Positions 35,204 to 47,773 of a DNA stretch of 64,000 bases are shown here, piece after piece. Position numbers and translations under genes: made by a program. The notes below the pieces were generated by a model. It saw nothing but the letters and a program-made list of their open reading frames with translations. It had not been told where the DNA came from and did not search any database. Origin of the DNA: Pseudomonas syringae (GTDB lineage Bacteria; Pseudomonadota; Gammaproteobacteria; Pseudomonadales; Pseudomonadaceae); NCBI RefSeq assembly GCF_001698815.1, contig NZ_LGSI01000040.1, positions 19,750-83,749 of the forward strand. Reading direction: 5' to 3'. Within the stretch, counting starts at the first letter, position 1. Each line of letters begins with the position of its first letter.

Positions 35204-35731
35204 ATGTTGAATGACCCGATTCCACCTCACGTTGACCCGCGCAAATTGGCTGATCGTGGCACTACCCTTCAAGGTGAAGTGCTGCTGGCCAATTTGGAGA
35301 GACTCTGCGACCCGCTTTCCGATAACCTCGGTACGGTGCAGGCGAAATTCGTTTTTGAGCGTGACGAACGCAGATCTGTGGTAATTCACAGCTCTATCGA
35401 CGTCGAAGTCAAAATGGTTTGCCAGCGTTGTCTTGAGCTGGTCACCCTGCCGATTCACAGCGAATGCAGTTACGCGGTGATGAAGGAGGGTGCGAATACC
35501 CAGTCGTTACCGAAAGGTTATGACGTGCTGGAACTGGGCGAAGATCCATTGGATCTGCTGGCTTTGATCGAGGAAGAGCTTCTGCTCGCCTTGCCCATTG
35601 TGCCGGCTCATCATCCGGAAGAATGCCAGCAGCCGGCGGGTCTCGATGAGCCCGAACCGAGCGTGGACGAGGTAACGCGGTCCAACCCGTTCAGTGTATT
35701 GGCGCAGTTAAAGCGTGACCCAAACGTTTAG
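35204..35731 (+). CDS. yceD: YceD (DUF177), 23S rRNA accumulation protein
   Basis: A 175-residue DUF177 protein. Seen: MVCQRCLELVTLPIHSE with a CxxC pair, the ELGEDPLDLLALIEEELLLALPIVPAHH stretch, and a second pair including EECQQP, which together are the conserved metal-like cysteines of the family. YceD (in E. coli) and plastid DUF177A are needed for 23S rRNA accumulation. It begins the rpmF operon in bacteria generally. The start codon is immediately downstream of a consensus promoter. Confidence 0.95.
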   Translation: MLNDPIPPHVDPRKLADRGTTLQGEVLLANLERLCDPLSDNLGTVQAKFVFERDERRSVVIHSSIDVEVKMVCQRCLELVTLPIHSECSYAVMKEGANTQSLPKGYDVLELGEDPLDLLALIEEELLLALPIVPAHHPEECQQPAGLDEPEPSVDEVTRSNPFSVLAQLKRDPNV

Positions 35732-35744
35732 GAGTTAATCAATT

Positions 35745-35927
35745 ATGGCTGTTCAGCAGAACAAAAAATCCCGCTCTGCCCGTGACATGCGTCGTTCCCA
35801 CGACGCGCTTGAGGCAAGCACTCTGTCGGTAGAAAAGACAACTGGTGAAATTCACCTGCGTCACCACGTTTCGCCGGAAGGTGTTTACCGTGGTCGTAAA
35901 GTGATCGACAAGGGCGCTGACGAGTAA
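35745..35927 (+). CDS. rpmF: 50S ribosomal protein L32
   Basis: A 60-residue small basic protein, [22 protein letters not shown]..., the standard L32 start and length; the zinc-ribbon cysteines are absent here (the C-minus type; [16 protein letters not shown] ends it). AGGAG lies 9 bp before the ATG. Cotranscribed with yceD (14-bp gap) and plsX (5-bp gap). Confidence 0.97.
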   Translation: MAVQQNKKSRSARDMRRSHDALEASTLSVEKTTGEIHLRHHVSPEGVYRGRKVIDKGADE

Positions 35928-35931
35928 TTTC

Positions 35932-36939
35932 TTGTCCGCTCCGATCATCGCGATCGACGCAATGGGCGGGGACTTCGGTCCCCGCAACATTGTTCAGGCA
36001 AGCCTCGCGTGCCTGATTGCTACGCCCTCGCTGCATCTGATCCTTGTGGGTCAAGCCCCCCTTATTGAAGCCCTCGTTGCCCGCCAATCCGGTGTGGATC
36101 GCTCTCGCCTGCACATTGTAAACGCTACCGAAGTGATCGCTATGGATGAACGCCCATCCCAGGCGCTGCGCGGCAAGCCTGACTCGTCCATGCGAGTGGC
36201 TTTAGGTTTGGTCGCCGGGGGGCAGGCACAGGCCTGTGTCAGTGCGGGTAATACTGGCGCGCTGATGGCGTTGTCACGATTTGTGCTCAAGACCTTGCCG
36301 GGTATCGACCGTCCGGCGATGGTTGCGGCGATCCCGACCCAGCGCGGCTATTGTCAGTTGCTGGACTTGGGGGCGAATGTCGATTGCAGTGCCGAGAATC
36401 TGTATCAGTTTGCCGTGATGGGCTCGGTTGCCGCCGAAGCGTTGGGTGTTTCTCGCCCCAAAGTGGCGTTGCTCAATGTGGGCACCGAAGATATCAAGGG
36501 CAATCAGCAGGTCAAGCTGGCTGCCAGTCTCTTGCAGGCGGCTCCAGGGCTTAATTATTCCGGCTTCATCGAAGGCGACGGTCTGTATCGCGGTGAAGCT
36601 GACGTGGTGGTCTGTGATGGTTTTGTCGGCAATATCCTGCTCAAGTCCAGCGAAGGCCTGGCTACGATGATTTCGGCCCGGGTGCAGGCGTTGTTCAGTC
36701 AGAATCTGCTCACCAAAGCCGTTGGAGTCTTGGCGTTGCCTCTAATGAAGCGCATGCAGGCGGATCTGGCGCCGGCCAGGCATAACGGTGCAAGCTTTCT
36801 GGGTTTGCAGGGGATTGTTGTGAAAAGCCACGGTTCGGCGGGTGTTCAGGGCTTTCAAAGTGCGATTCAGCGGGCGTTGATCGAGATCCACGAAAATCTT
36901 CCGCAACGCTTGCATGGACGTCTTGAAGAGTTGCTTTAG
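35932..36939 (+). CDS. plsX: Phosphate acyltransferase PlsX
   Basis: A 335-residue enzyme making acyl-phosphate from acyl-ACP for glycerolipid synthesis (with PlsY). It starts [17 protein letters not shown], the PlsX signature, and shows [21 protein letters not shown] and KSSEGLATM. It begins at TTG 35932, only 5 bp after rpmF, with no strong binding site, so initiation is probably coupled. fabH, which lies next in E. coli, is absent; fabD follows after 144 bp. Confidence 0.96.
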   Translation: MSAPIIAIDAMGGDFGPRNIVQASLACLIATPSLHLILVGQAPLIEALVARQSGVDRSRLHIVNATEVIAMDERPSQALRGKPDSSMRVALGLVAGGQAQACVSAGNTGALMALSRFVLKTLPGIDRPAMVAAIPTQRGYCQLLDLGANVDCSAENLYQFAVMGSVAAEALGVSRPKVALLNVGTEDIKGNQQVKLAASLLQAAPGLNYSGFIEGDGLYRGEADVVVCDGFVGNILLKSSEGLATMISARVQALFSQNLLTKAVGVLALPLMKRMQADLAPARHNGASFLGLQGIVVKSHGSAGVQGFQSAIQRALIEIHENLPQRLHGRLEELL

Positions 36940-37083
36940 TATGCCGTCGGGACGGAATTCCCGAAAATGTGACGCTGCTGACCGTGCAGTCATCCAAACG
37001 ATCAGTCTTTAACATTCGACTTCTCGCGCACGGCAAAACGGCCGGGCGTCAATTTCGGCGACAACAATTCAGAGGCTTGTTAA

Positions 37084-38022
37084 ATGTTTGCATCCCTCGC
37101 ATTCGTCTTTCCGGGTCAAGGTTCGCAGTCGCTGGGCATGCTTGCCGAGCTGGCTGCGCAATACCCGTTGATCCAGGAAACTTTCGCAGAAGCGTCCCAG
37201 GCGCTGGGCTACGACCTTTGGGTCCTGACCCAGCAAGGGCCGGAAACCGAACTTAATCAAACCGACAAAACCCAGCCCGCCATCCTGACCGCTTCCATCG
37301 CGTTGTGGCGTCTCTGGCTGGCTGAAGGCGGTGCTCGACCTGCTTTCGTCGCCGGGCACAGCCTTGGTGAGTACAGTGCGCTGGTTGCCGCTGGCAGTCT
37401 GTCGCTGGGCGATGCGGTGAAACTTGTGGAGCGCCGCGGCCAGTTGATGCAGGAAGCGGTTCCTGCCGGGCAGGGCGCCATGGCGGCGATTCTTGGCCTG
37501 GAAGACGCTGACGTGTTGGCGGCCTGCTCCGAAGCAGCTCAAGGCGATGTGGTCAGTGCGGTGAATTTCAACTCGCCAGGCCAGGTTGTCATTGCTGGTT
37601 CGACCGCTGCGGTGCAACGCGCCATGGAGCTGTGCAAGGCGCGTGGCGCCAAGCGCGCCCTGCCGTTGCCGGTGAGCGTGCCGTCGCATTGCGAATTGAT
37701 GCGTCCGGCTGCCGAGCGCTTTGCCGAGTCGGTTGAAGCGATCAATTGGCAGGCTCCGCAGATTCCTCTGGTGCAGAATGTCAGCGCTGCCGTTGTATCC
37801 GACCTCGATACGCTGAAGTCCGATCTGTTGCAGCAGCTCTACAAGCCGGTCCGTTGGGTCGAGTCGATCCAGGCGCTGGCCGCCAATGGAGCTGTCGAGC
37901 TGGTCGAATGCGGGCCGGGTAAAGTGCTGGCTGGCCTCAATAAGCGTTGCGCCGACGGCGTGACGACTCACAACCTCAACACCCCAGACGCCTTTGTCGC
38001 CGCTCGCGCGGCACTGGCCTGA
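37084..38022 (+). CDS. fabD: Malonyl-CoA-ACP transacylase FabD
   Basis: A 312-residue acyltransferase loading malonyl onto ACP. The active-site GHSLGEYSALVAAG gives Ser at about residue 92, with PVSVPSHCELM for the catalytic histidine near 201 and VFPGQGSQSLGM at the start. Usual FabD length. Preceded by GAGG and followed by fabG after 14 bp with an AAGGAG site. Confidence 0.97.
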   Translation: MFASLAFVFPGQGSQSLGMLAELAAQYPLIQETFAEASQALGYDLWVLTQQGPETELNQTDKTQPAILTASIALWRLWLAEGGARPAFVAGHSLGEYSALVAAGSLSLGDAVKLVERRGQLMQEAVPAGQGAMAAILGLEDADVLAACSEAAQGDVVSAVNFNSPGQVVIAGSTAAVQRAMELCKARGAKRALPLPVSVPSHCELMRPAAERFAESVEAINWQAPQIPLVQNVSAAVVSDLDTLKSDLLQQLYKPVRWVESIQALAANGAVELVECGPGKVLAGLNKRCADGVTTHNLNTPDAFVAARAALA

Positions 38023-38036
38023 TAAGGAGAGCTTGC

Positions 38037-38780
38037 ATGAGCCTGCAAGGTAAAGTTGCACTGGTTACCGGTGCCAGTCGTGGAATTGGTCAAGCCATTG
38101 CCCTGGAATTGGGGCGCAATGGTGCTGTGGTCGTGGGTACCGCGACTTCCGAGAGCGGTGCAGAGCGCATCAGCGCAACGTTCAAGGAGCGGGGCATCGA
38201 AGGCTTCGGTCTGATGCTCAATGTCACCGATTCCGAGTCCGTGAGCGCCACCTTGGCGTTGATCCAGGAACGTGTTGGCGCGCCGTTGATCCTCGTCAAT
38301 AACGCCGGCATCACCCGTGACAACCTGATGATGCGGATGAAAGATGACGAATGGCATGATGTCGTCGATACCAATCTGAACAGCCTGTTTCGCTTGTCCA
38401 AGGGTGTTTTGCGGGGCATGACCAAGGCGCGCTGGGGTCGAATTATCAGTATTGGTTCCGTTGTGGGTGCCATGGGCAACGCAGGCCAAGTAAACTATGC
38501 GGCCGCGAAGGCCGGTCTGGAAGGTTTCAGCCGGGCCTTGGCTCGTGAAGTGGGTTCGCGCGCGGTCACGGTAAACTCGGTTGCACCGGGTTTTATCGAT
38601 ACCGATATGACGCGCGAGCTACCGGAAGCTCAGCGTGAGTCGCTGATTTCCCAGATTCCACTGGGTCGTCTGGGGCAGGCTGAAGAGATCGCGCACGTGG
38701 TCGCTTTTCTTGCTTCGGAAGGTGCAGGCTACGTTACCGGGGCTACAATCCCCGTGAATGGCGGCATGTACATGAGTTGA
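38037..38780 (+). CDS. fabG: 3-oxoacyl-ACP reductase FabG
   Basis: A 247-residue SDR using NADPH in fatty acid elongation. VTGASRGIGQAIALELG is the cofactor loop (about 10-25), NNAGITRDNLMMRM and the catalytic Ser-Tyr-Lys in SIGSVVGAMGNAGQVNYAAAKAG, then VAPGFIDTDMTRELP. Start at 38037 (MSLQGKVALV). Part of the fabD-fabG-acpP-fabF run. Confidence 0.97.
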   Translation: MSLQGKVALVTGASRGIGQAIALELGRNGAVVVGTATSESGAERISATFKERGIEGFGLMLNVTDSESVSATLALIQERVGAPLILVNNAGITRDNLMMRMKDDEWHDVVDTNLNSLFRLSKGVLRGMTKARWGRIISIGSVVGAMGNAGQVNYAAAKAGLEGFSRALAREVGSRAVTVNSVAPGFIDTDMTRELPEAQRESLISQIPLGRLGQAEEIAHVVAFLASEGAGYVTGATIPVNGGMYMS

Positions 38781-38972
38781 AAGTAACGGACTGCGGTAAA
38801 AAAATGTCATACGTTGCGTCCAAAATCCGTTATAAAGCTGCAATCTATTAATGGGCGTCAGGTCGGTGAGGTCAGCGGGGTTAGCATTGAGCTTGAAATG
38901 CGCAAAACCTCTTCTATACACTTACCCACCGGCCAGCCGCCTGAATTTGTCCACTAGGAGTTAAAACTAGGT

Positions 38973-39209
38973 ATGAGCACCATCGAAGAGCGCGTCAAGA
39001 AAATCGTTACCGAGCAGCTTGGCGTCAAATCGGAGGAGGTAGTTAACACTGCTTCTTTCGTTGAAGACCTGGGTGCCGACTCCCTTGATACCGTTGAGCT
39101 GGTGATGGCTCTGGAAGAGGAATTCGAGACTGAAATCCCTGACGAAGAAGCTGAGAAAATCACTACTGTTCAAGCTGCTATCGATTACGTTACCGCCCAC
39201 CAGGCGTAA
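38973..39209 (+). CDS. acpP: Acyl carrier protein
   Basis: A 78-residue acidic protein with the phosphopantetheine serine in [17 protein letters not shown] (about residue 37). Length and sequence match AcpP. The 190-bp gap before it is AT-rich and probably holds its own strong promoter, as ACP is made in excess; AGGAG lies 12 bp before the ATG. A hairpin follows before fabF. Confidence 0.98.
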   Translation: MSTIEERVKKIVTEQLGVKSEEVVNTASFVEDLGADSLDTVELVMALEEEFETEIPDEEAEKITTVQAAIDYVTAHQA

Positions 39210-39238
39210 CACGCTGTAATCGTCGTTGCTGTCATGGG

Positions 39239-39272
39239 AAAACCGCACTGCCTGCCGGCGTGCGGTTTTTTC
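39239..39272 (+). terminator. Terminator/attenuator between acpP and fabF
   Basis: AAAACCGCAC, an 11-base loop and GTGCGGTTTT followed by T-rich TTTCTTT. It lies 30 bp after acpP and 48 bp before the fabF start. Partial read-through would keep AcpP high relative to FabF. Confidence 0.88.
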
Positions 39273-39319
39273 TTTAAAAACGATACCCTGTATCGTCAAT
39301 AAGAGAAAAGGAGAGTCCT

Positions 39320-40564
39320 GTGTCGCGTAGACGCGTCGTGGTCACCGGTATGGGCATGCTGTCGCCATTGGGTACGGATGTGCCGAGCAGTTGGCAAGGC
39401 ATTCTGGCTGGCCGCAGTGGCATTGGCCTTATCGAGCACACGGACCTTTCGGCTTACACGACCCGCTTTGGCGGTTCGATCAAAGGATTCAACGTTGAAG
39501 AGTACCTGGCGCCCAAAGAGGCTCGCCGGCTGGATCTCTTCATTCAATATGGTCTGGCGGCCAGTTTTCAGGCTGTGCGCAATTCCGGCCTTGAAGTCAC
39601 CGACGCCAACCGTGATCGTATTGGCGTTGCCATGGGTTCCGGTATCGGCGGCCTGACCAATATCGAAAACAACAGCCGTTCGTTGCATGAGCAAGGGCCG
39701 GGACGGATTTCCCCGTTCTTTGTGCCGGGCTCGATCATCAACATGATTTCCGGGTTCCTGTCGATCCATCTGGGTGCACAGGGGCCTAACTATGCAATCG
39801 CGACGGCCTGTACGACCGGTACGCATTGCATCGGCATGGCTGCACGCAACATCGCTTATGGCGAGGCCGACGTGATGATTGCCGGCGGCGCCGAAATGGC
39901 GGCCTGCGGTCTCGGTATGGGCGGTTTCGGTGCGTCCCGTGCGTTGTCGACCCGTAACGACGATCCGACGCGCGCCAGCCGTCCGTGGGACAAAGGCCGT
40001 GACGGTTTCGTCCTGTCTGACGGTTCCGGAGCGTTGGTGCTTGAAGAGCTGGAACACGCCAAGGCGCGCGGTGCGACGATCTATGCCGAGCTGATCGGCT
40101 TCGGCATGAGCGGCGACGCGTACCACATGACCTCGCCACCGGATGACGGCGCAGGTGCTGCGCGTTGCATCGTCAATGCGCTGCGCGATGCCAAGGTCAA
40201 TGCCGATGACGTGCAGTACATCAATGCTCACGGCACTTCGACGCTGGCCGGCGACCTGGCTGAAGCTCGGGCGATCAAGTCGGTGTTCGGCGATCACGCC
40301 TACAAGCTGGCGGTCAGTTCCACCAAATCCATGACCGGCCACTTGCTGGGTGCGGCGGGCGCCGTGGAAGCGATTTTCAGTATTCTGGCCATCAACGGTC
40401 AGGTTGCGCCGCCGACCATCAACCTGGATGAACCGGGCGAAGGCTGCGATCTGAATTTTGTACCCCATGAAGCGCAAAGCATGCCGATCAACGTGGTGCT
40501 GTCCAACTCGTTCGGGTTTGGCGGGACCAACGGCTCACTGGTGTTCCGCCGGTTCAGCGAGTGA
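39320..40564 (+). CDS. fabF: 3-oxoacyl-ACP synthase II FabF
   Basis: A 414-residue condensing enzyme. The nucleophile is Cys in [14 protein letters not shown] (about residue 164), with histidines in [11 protein letters not shown] and [13 protein letters not shown] (about 304 and 341), the KAS I/II catalytic set. Starts at GTG with AAGGAG 9 bp upstream. The pabC ATG overlaps its stop. Confidence 0.97.
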   Translation: MSRRRVVVTGMGMLSPLGTDVPSSWQGILAGRSGIGLIEHTDLSAYTTRFGGSIKGFNVEEYLAPKEARRLDLFIQYGLAASFQAVRNSGLEVTDANRDRIGVAMGSGIGGLTNIENNSRSLHEQGPGRISPFFVPGSIINMISGFLSIHLGAQGPNYAIATACTTGTHCIGMAARNIAYGEADVMIAGGAEMAACGLGMGGFGASRALSTRNDDPTRASRPWDKGRDGFVLSDGSGALVLEELEHAKARGATIYAELIGFGMSGDAYHMTSPPDDGAGAARCIVNALRDAKVNADDVQYINAHGTSTLAGDLAEARAIKSVFGDHAYKLAVSSTKSMTGHLLGAAGAVEAIFSILAINGQVAPPTINLDEPGEGCDLNFVPHEAQSMPINVVLSNSFGFGGTNGSLVFRRFSE

Positions 40565-41381
40565 TGCTCAGCTGGATCGATGGCTGTCCCGCCGATCTGC
40601 TGTCCATCAAGGACAGGGGGCTGGCGTATGGCGATGGGCTGTTTGAGACCATCGCCGTCAAGCACGGACGGCCATTGCTTCTTGAGCGCCACCTGCAACG
40701 TCTTGAAGGCGGCTGTGCTCGTCTGGGTATTGCCGCCGACCTGGATTTGATTCACCGCGAGCTGCTGGCGTTTGCCACGCAGCTTGGCGACGGCGTGATG
40801 AAGTTGATTGTCACTCGGGGCGACAGCCTGCGCGGTTATGCCCCCGCACCGAATTCCCAACCTCGACGAATCCTGCAAGGCGGCCCGCCGCCGCTGTACC
40901 CGAGCGCTCATGCCGAGCAGGGCGTACGTCTCTTTCCCTGTCAGACTCGTCTGGCTGAACAACCGCTGCTGGCCGGGCTCAAGCATCTGAATCGGTTGGA
41001 GCAGGTGCTCGCTCGCTCGGAATGGCAGGACAGCGACCACGCCGAGGGGCTGATGCTCGATATGTCCGGGCGCATCATCGAAGGGGTCTACAGCAATCTG
41101 TTCCTGGTCAGCGGCGGGGTTCTGCTCACCGCTGGTCTGGCGCGGTGCGGCGTCGCCGGGGTGATGCGTGCCGAATTGCTGGAGCAGGCTCCCGCGCTGG
41201 GTATTCCGGTAGAAGTCCGCGACCTGCAAATGTCTGACTTGCAGCAGGCTGACGAAGTCTTTGTCTGCAACAGTGTCTATGGCGTGTGGCCCGTTCGCGG
41301 CTTCATGCAGCTGAGCTGGCCGGTTGGGCCGCTCACCCGTAAACTGCAGCGCACCGTTCTCGCGCTTCTGGATATTGCTTA

Positions 41382-41382
<1 letters not shown>
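40564..41382 (+). CDS. pabC: 4-amino-4-deoxychorismate lyase PabC
   Basis: A 272-residue PLP enzyme (fold type IV) releasing p-aminobenzoate for folate. Start at the ATG overlapping fabF's [33 protein letters not shown]. The PLP lysine is in GLKHLNRLEQVLARSEWQ (about residue 139), and DMSGRIIEGVYSNLFLV follows. GTG at 40561 would add one residue. Overlaps the mltG GTG start. Confidence 0.95.
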
Positions 41383-44206
<2,824 letters not shown>

Positions 44207-44237
44207 GCTGTATTCATTGGAATCCTGAGGAGTTGTG

Positions 44238-44594
44238 ATGAGTTTGCCGCTGAATTCCGGTCCCCGTAACGGTATTTTGTCCCTGACCATCAAGGACAAG
44301 TCCGTGCTTTACGCCGCTTACATGCCGTTCATCAGGAACGGCGGGTTGTTCATTCCGACCAGCAAGAGCTACAAACTCGGCGATGAAGTGTTCATGCTGC
44401 TCAATCTGATGGACGAGCCGGAGAAGGTTCCGGTCGCTGGCAAAGTCACCTGGATTACCCCCAAAGGCGCGCAGGGCAATCGGGCCGCGGGTGTCGGCGT
44501 GCAATTCAATGACGGCGACAATACCGCCCGCAACATGATCGAAACCTATCTGGCCGGTGCTTTGAAGTCCGACCGTCCAACTCACACGATGTAG
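44238..44594 (+). CDS. pilZ: PilZ-domain type IV pilus protein PilZ
   Basis: A 118-residue PilZ-type protein, MSLPLNSGPRNGILSLTIKD..., in the canonical position after holB. FIRNGGLFIPTSKSYKLGDEVFMLLNLMD and GKVTWITPKGAQG are typical. The c-di-GMP-binding RxxxR at the N-terminus is not present, as in the founding PilZ, which acts in pilus biogenesis through PilB/FimX rather than as a c-di-GMP receptor. AGGAG lies 5 bp before the ATG; GTG at 44235 is an alternative. Confidence 0.94.
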   Translation: MSLPLNSGPRNGILSLTIKDKSVLYAAYMPFIRNGGLFIPTSKSYKLGDEVFMLLNLMDEPEKVPVAGKVTWITPKGAQGNRAAGVGVQFNDGDNTARNMIETYLAGALKSDRPTHTM

Positions 44595-44606
44595 ATAACC
44601 ATTGCC

Positions 44607-45392
44607 ATGCTCGTAGATTCCCATTGCCACCTTGACCGCCTCGATCTCGCTGAACATGCCGGCTCTCTTGACGCTGCCCTTGAAGCAGCACGGGGCAGAG
44701 GGGTTGGGCATTTTCTCTGTATCGGCGTCAGCTCTGACAATGCGGGTGCGGTAAAAGCCCTGGCAGAACGCTATGACGACGTGGATTGCTCGGTCGGCAT
44801 TCATCCGCTGGACTTGAAGCCGGGTGAGGCGCCTGCGCTGGAATGGTTGTTGGGCGAGTTGAACCACCCGCGCGTGGTCGCCATTGGCGAAACCGGCCTG
44901 GATTACCACTACGAGCCTGAAGCCGCCGAACTGCAACAGGCGTCATTTCGTCTGCATCTGCAAGCCGCCAACGTCACCGGCAAGCCGGTCATCGTGCATA
45001 CCCGTGGCGCGCGCGCCGACACGCTGAACCTGTTGCGCGAAGCTGCCTTGCCGCAAGGCGGTGTGCTGCATTGTTTTACCGAGGACTGGGACATGGCCAA
45101 GGCGGCTCTGGACCTGGGCTTTTACATTTCCCTGTCCGGCATTGTCACGTTCCGCAATGCCGATGCGTTGCGCGACGTAGCGCGCCAGGTTCCCGCAGAT
45201 CGCCTGCTGGTTGAAACGGACTCTCCTTATCTGGCGCCGATTCCGTATCGGGGCAAACCAAACCTGCCCCAGTACGTACGCGAAGTCGCTGAGTTTCTGG
45301 CAATGCTGCGTGGCGAGTCCTACGAGCGCTTTGCCGAAATGACCACCGACAACTTCGCGCGCCTGTTCCCTTTGGCGCACCTCAAGCGCTAG
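44607..45392 (+). CDS. TatD-family metal-dependent hydrolase (YcfH type)
   Basis: A 261-residue TIM-barrel deoxyribonuclease/hydrolase. Metal ligands are in VDSHCHLDRLDL (4-9), IGETGLDYHYEP, VIVHTRGA, LHCFTEDWDMA and VETDSPYLAP, the TatD set. It ends the tmk-holB-pilZ run 12 bp after pilZ. Substrate in vivo is unclear (YcfH-like). The rgsA sRNA terminator lies just beyond it, on the other strand. Confidence 0.94.
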   Translation: MLVDSHCHLDRLDLAEHAGSLDAALEAARGRGVGHFLCIGVSSDNAGAVKALAERYDDVDCSVGIHPLDLKPGEAPALEWLLGELNHPRVVAIGETGLDYHYEPEAAELQQASFRLHLQAANVTGKPVIVHTRGARADTLNLLREAALPQGGVLHCFTEDWDMAKAALDLGFYISLSGIVTFRNADALRDVARQVPADRLLVETDSPYLAPIPYRGKPNLPQYVREVAEFLAMLRGESYERFAEMTTDNFARLFPLAHLKR

Positions 45393-45427
45393 ATGTCGAA
45401 TGAACGTTCCCGTACAGAATCCCGGGC

Positions 45428-45546
45428 AAAAAAAACCCGGGTTCTGGGGGGTGAATCCGGGTTAAGACCATTAGGAGTAAAACAAAGGTGCGCCATCCGT
45501 CGGCACCTTTACTGGCGTGTCATTTGGGGGATATGCAACGCCAACG
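45428..45546 (-). ncRNA. rgsA: RgsA (P16) small regulatory RNA
   Basis: Read leftward, the stretch begins after CCAATACTTAAGG (a sigma-S-like extended -10 at 45547-45559) and ends in AACCCGG-loop-CCGGGTT with a run of eight T (stem 45434-45440 with 45457-45463, T-run 45428-45435). Inside are a GCACCTTT/AAAGGTGC hairpin (45485-45511) and C-rich single-stranded patches. Position beside tatD and before the TetR gene is that of rgsA in P. aeruginosa, a ~120-nt RpoS- and Gac-dependent, Hfq-associated sRNA. Length (~119) and terminator agree. Exact ends are estimates. Confidence 0.8.
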
Positions 45547-45795
45547 CCTTAAGTATTGGTCATGATTGCAGGGCGTCCAGTTGGTTCTGATCATTTTTTA
45601 AACAGATTTGGAATAGCCGGGCGGCTGCTGAGTCCGCATTTCACACATCGTGCATACCCGGCCACGCATTTGTCGGTCAAGACGCTAATTTGGCCATTTA
45701 GGCCAACAAACCGCGCCATGGTCGGATGATCCGTGCAATTTCGCGCAAGTTAGGCATAATACCCGGCTTCGATTTTGACCCCTACAGACCTTCTT

Positions 45796-46458
45796 ATGCA
45801 GAAAGAACCCCGAAAGGTCCGTGAATTTCGACGCCGCGAGCAAGAAATTCTCGACACCGCGCTCAAGCTGTTCCTCGATCAAGGTGAAGACAGCGTCACC
45901 GTCGAGATGATTGCTGATGCCGTGGGTATCGGCAAAGGCACGATCTATAAGCATTTCAAATCCAAGGCGGAGATCTACCTGCGCCTGATGCTCGACTACG
46001 AGCGTGATTTGAACGAGCTGCTGCATTCGGCGGATGTCGACAAGGACAAGGAAGCGCTGTCCCGCGCCTACTTCGAGTTCCGCATGCGCGATCCCCAGCG
46101 TTACCGGTTGTTTGATCGGCTTGAAGAGAAAGTCGTCAAGGGCAATCAGGTGCCGGAGCTGGTCGAGGAGCTGCACAAGATTCGCGCCTCGAATTTCGAG
46201 CGCCTGACGCTGCTGATCAAAGGTCGAATCAACGAAGGCAAACTCGAAGACGTCCCGCCTTACTTCCACTATTGCGCCGCGTGGGCGTTGGTCCATGGCG
46301 CAGTGGCGCTTTACCACTCGCCGTTCTGGAGCAATGTCCTCGAAGATCAGGAAGGTTTTTTCCAGTTCCTGATGGATATCGGCGTACGCATGGGCAACAA
46401 GCGCAAGCGCGATCCCGAGACAATTGTTGATCTGAACCCCAACACCACTGGCGGTTGA
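45796..46458 (+). CDS. TetR/AcrR-family transcriptional regulator
   Basis: A 220-residue regulator with a TetR HTH at about residues 12-58: ILDTALKLFLDQGEDSVTVE, MIADAVGIGKGTIYKHFKSK. The ligand domain is unlike AcrR/FabR and gives no clue to an inducer. Start at the ATG 45796, giving MQKEPRKVREFRRREQ; an ATG at 45775 has no better site. In P. aeruginosa the same position (after tatD/rgsA) holds a TetR gene that influences cell division/virulence genes. ATG is preceded by a CATAAT-type -10 around 45754. Confidence 0.9.
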   Translation: MQKEPRKVREFRRREQEILDTALKLFLDQGEDSVTVEMIADAVGIGKGTIYKHFKSKAEIYLRLMLDYERDLNELLHSADVDKDKEALSRAYFEFRMRDPQRYRLFDRLEEKVVKGNQVPELVEELHKIRASNFERLTLLIKGRINEGKLEDVPPYFHYCAAWALVHGAVALYHSPFWSNVLEDQEGFFQFLMDIGVRMGNKRKRDPETIVDLNPNTTGG

Positions 46459-46568
46459 GCCTTTTCAGGACCTGCACGCATTAATGGCCTGCTTTGCCCA
46501 TGATGGCGCGGAAGCTGCATCCGACGACCATTCGCCGGTTTTCCGTCACCGGCACTTGGGAGGAAGTG

Positions 46569-47171
46569 ATGCGTAGCCTGGTTTTGCTACTGGCGCTGTT
46601 GGCGTTGAATGGTTGTATGAGTGTCAGTGATCTGGGCCAGGGCGCTCATGATCAATTCAGTGACGCCGGATTGCTGGATCACAGTGAAACCCGACGCATC
46701 AGCAACTGGCGCTTGCAGCCGGATTCCTTCATCTATATCGCTCAAGGTGCGTTTGCACCGCCGGGCAGCGCCTACCCAAGACCTAACGTCGTGGCCGAAG
46801 AAGCCTTCAACGGCTTCATCGAGTATTTCCCGATGGTTCGTCGCGCGCGCGGGCCGCTAGGTCTGGATGAGGCAATGACTGAGGCTCGTTCGGCGGGTGC
46901 GCATTATCTGCTCTATACCCGCTTTGCCAAGGCCGATGACCGCATCGGCAACACCGACGAGTGGTCTGATCAAGAAGCGTTGGATCGGCTCGGCATCGAC
47001 AGCGGCGTCATCCAGCTGATGTTGATCGAAACCAGCACCCGCTACCTCATCGACAGTGCGCGCATTCGCAGCCGTGGCGGATTGCTGACACTGCACGACA
47101 CCAAGCCACAAGATTTGCTTGGCCCGCCTCTGGAGGATTACGCTCGCAGTCTGTTGGGCATAAGCCGTTAA
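46569..47171 (+). CDS. DUF4823 lipoprotein
   Basis: A 200-residue predicted lipoprotein. From the ATG at 46569 (GGGAGG 8 bp upstream) the signal is [16 protein letters not shown] with lipobox LNGC. The mature part contains [38 protein letters not shown] and [17 protein letters not shown], matching the DUF4823 family. Aspartate is not at +2 (Met follows Cys), so outer-membrane sorting is likely. Function unknown. Followed 10 bp later by a DUF1285 gene. Confidence 0.88.
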   Translation: MRSLVLLLALLALNGCMSVSDLGQGAHDQFSDAGLLDHSETRRISNWRLQPDSFIYIAQGAFAPPGSAYPRPNVVAEEAFNGFIEYFPMVRRARGPLGLDEAMTEARSAGAHYLLYTRFAKADDRIGNTDEWSDQEALDRLGIDSGVIQLMLIETSTRYLIDSARIRSRGGLLTLHDTKPQDLLGPPLEDYARSLLGISR

Positions 47172-47181
47172 GGAGAAAGTC

Positions 47182-47742
47182 ATGAGTGATACAGGCAAGG
47201 CCAATGATCTGTTCGCGCAGATCCCCAAATCCAAAGGGTTGCCGCCTGTTCATTTATGGAACCCGGATTTCTGCGGCGATATCGACATGCGCATCGCCCG
47301 CGATGGCACCTGGTATTACCTGGGTACGCCTATCGGCCGCAAACCCATGGTTCGCTTGTTCTCTACCATCATGCGCCGTGACGGCGATGACTATTTCCTG
47401 ATCACTCCGGTGGAGAAAGTGCGCATCAAGGTTGATGACGCGCCATTCGTGGCGGTCAGCCTGGAAGTCGAAGGCGAGGGCGAGCGTCAGGTGCTGCGTT
47501 TTACCACCAATGTCGATGACGTGACCGAAGCAGGTCCAGAGCATCCGTTGCGGGTGCTGATCGATCCCGAAACCGACGAACCGGCGCCCTACATCAATGT
47601 GCGGGTCAATCTTGAAGCGCTGATTCATCGCAACGTCTTCTATCAACTGGTCGAGCTGGCCGTGCCGCGTGATATCGACGGGCAGCGCTGGCTGGGCGTC
47701 TGGAGTGGCGGGTTGTTCTTTCCAATCGGCCTTGAACCCTGA
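47182..47742 (+). CDS. DUF1285 protein
   Basis: A 186-residue cytoplasmic protein with the DUF1285 core: [38 protein letters not shown] (broken here into [17 protein letters not shown] and [12 protein letters not shown]), then [12 protein letters not shown] and a C-terminal [11 protein letters not shown]. Structures in the family show a PH-like fold, role unknown. AGGAG 6 bp upstream. Last gene before the usg-fimV block. Confidence 0.9.
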   Translation: MSDTGKANDLFAQIPKSKGLPPVHLWNPDFCGDIDMRIARDGTWYYLGTPIGRKPMVRLFSTIMRRDGDDYFLITPVEKVRIKVDDAPFVAVSLEVEGEGERQVLRFTTNVDDVTEAGPEHPLRVLIDPETDEPAPYINVRVNLEALIHRNVFYQLVELAVPRDIDGQRWLGVWSGGLFFPIGLEP

Positions 47743-47773
47743 GTAACGAGTTCCTCGGATGATGTCCCATCAA

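Noticed and set aside
38781..38972. A consensus promoter for acpP
   Set aside because: TATAAA at 38831 has no -35 at proper spacing (TTGCGT is only 11 bp away), so no specific promoter is claimed despite the likely presence of one.
45393..45590. Short 65-codon frame directly after tatD
   Set aside because: It overlaps the rgsA terminator and hairpins on the other strand, has no ribosome-binding site and no recognisable sequence.
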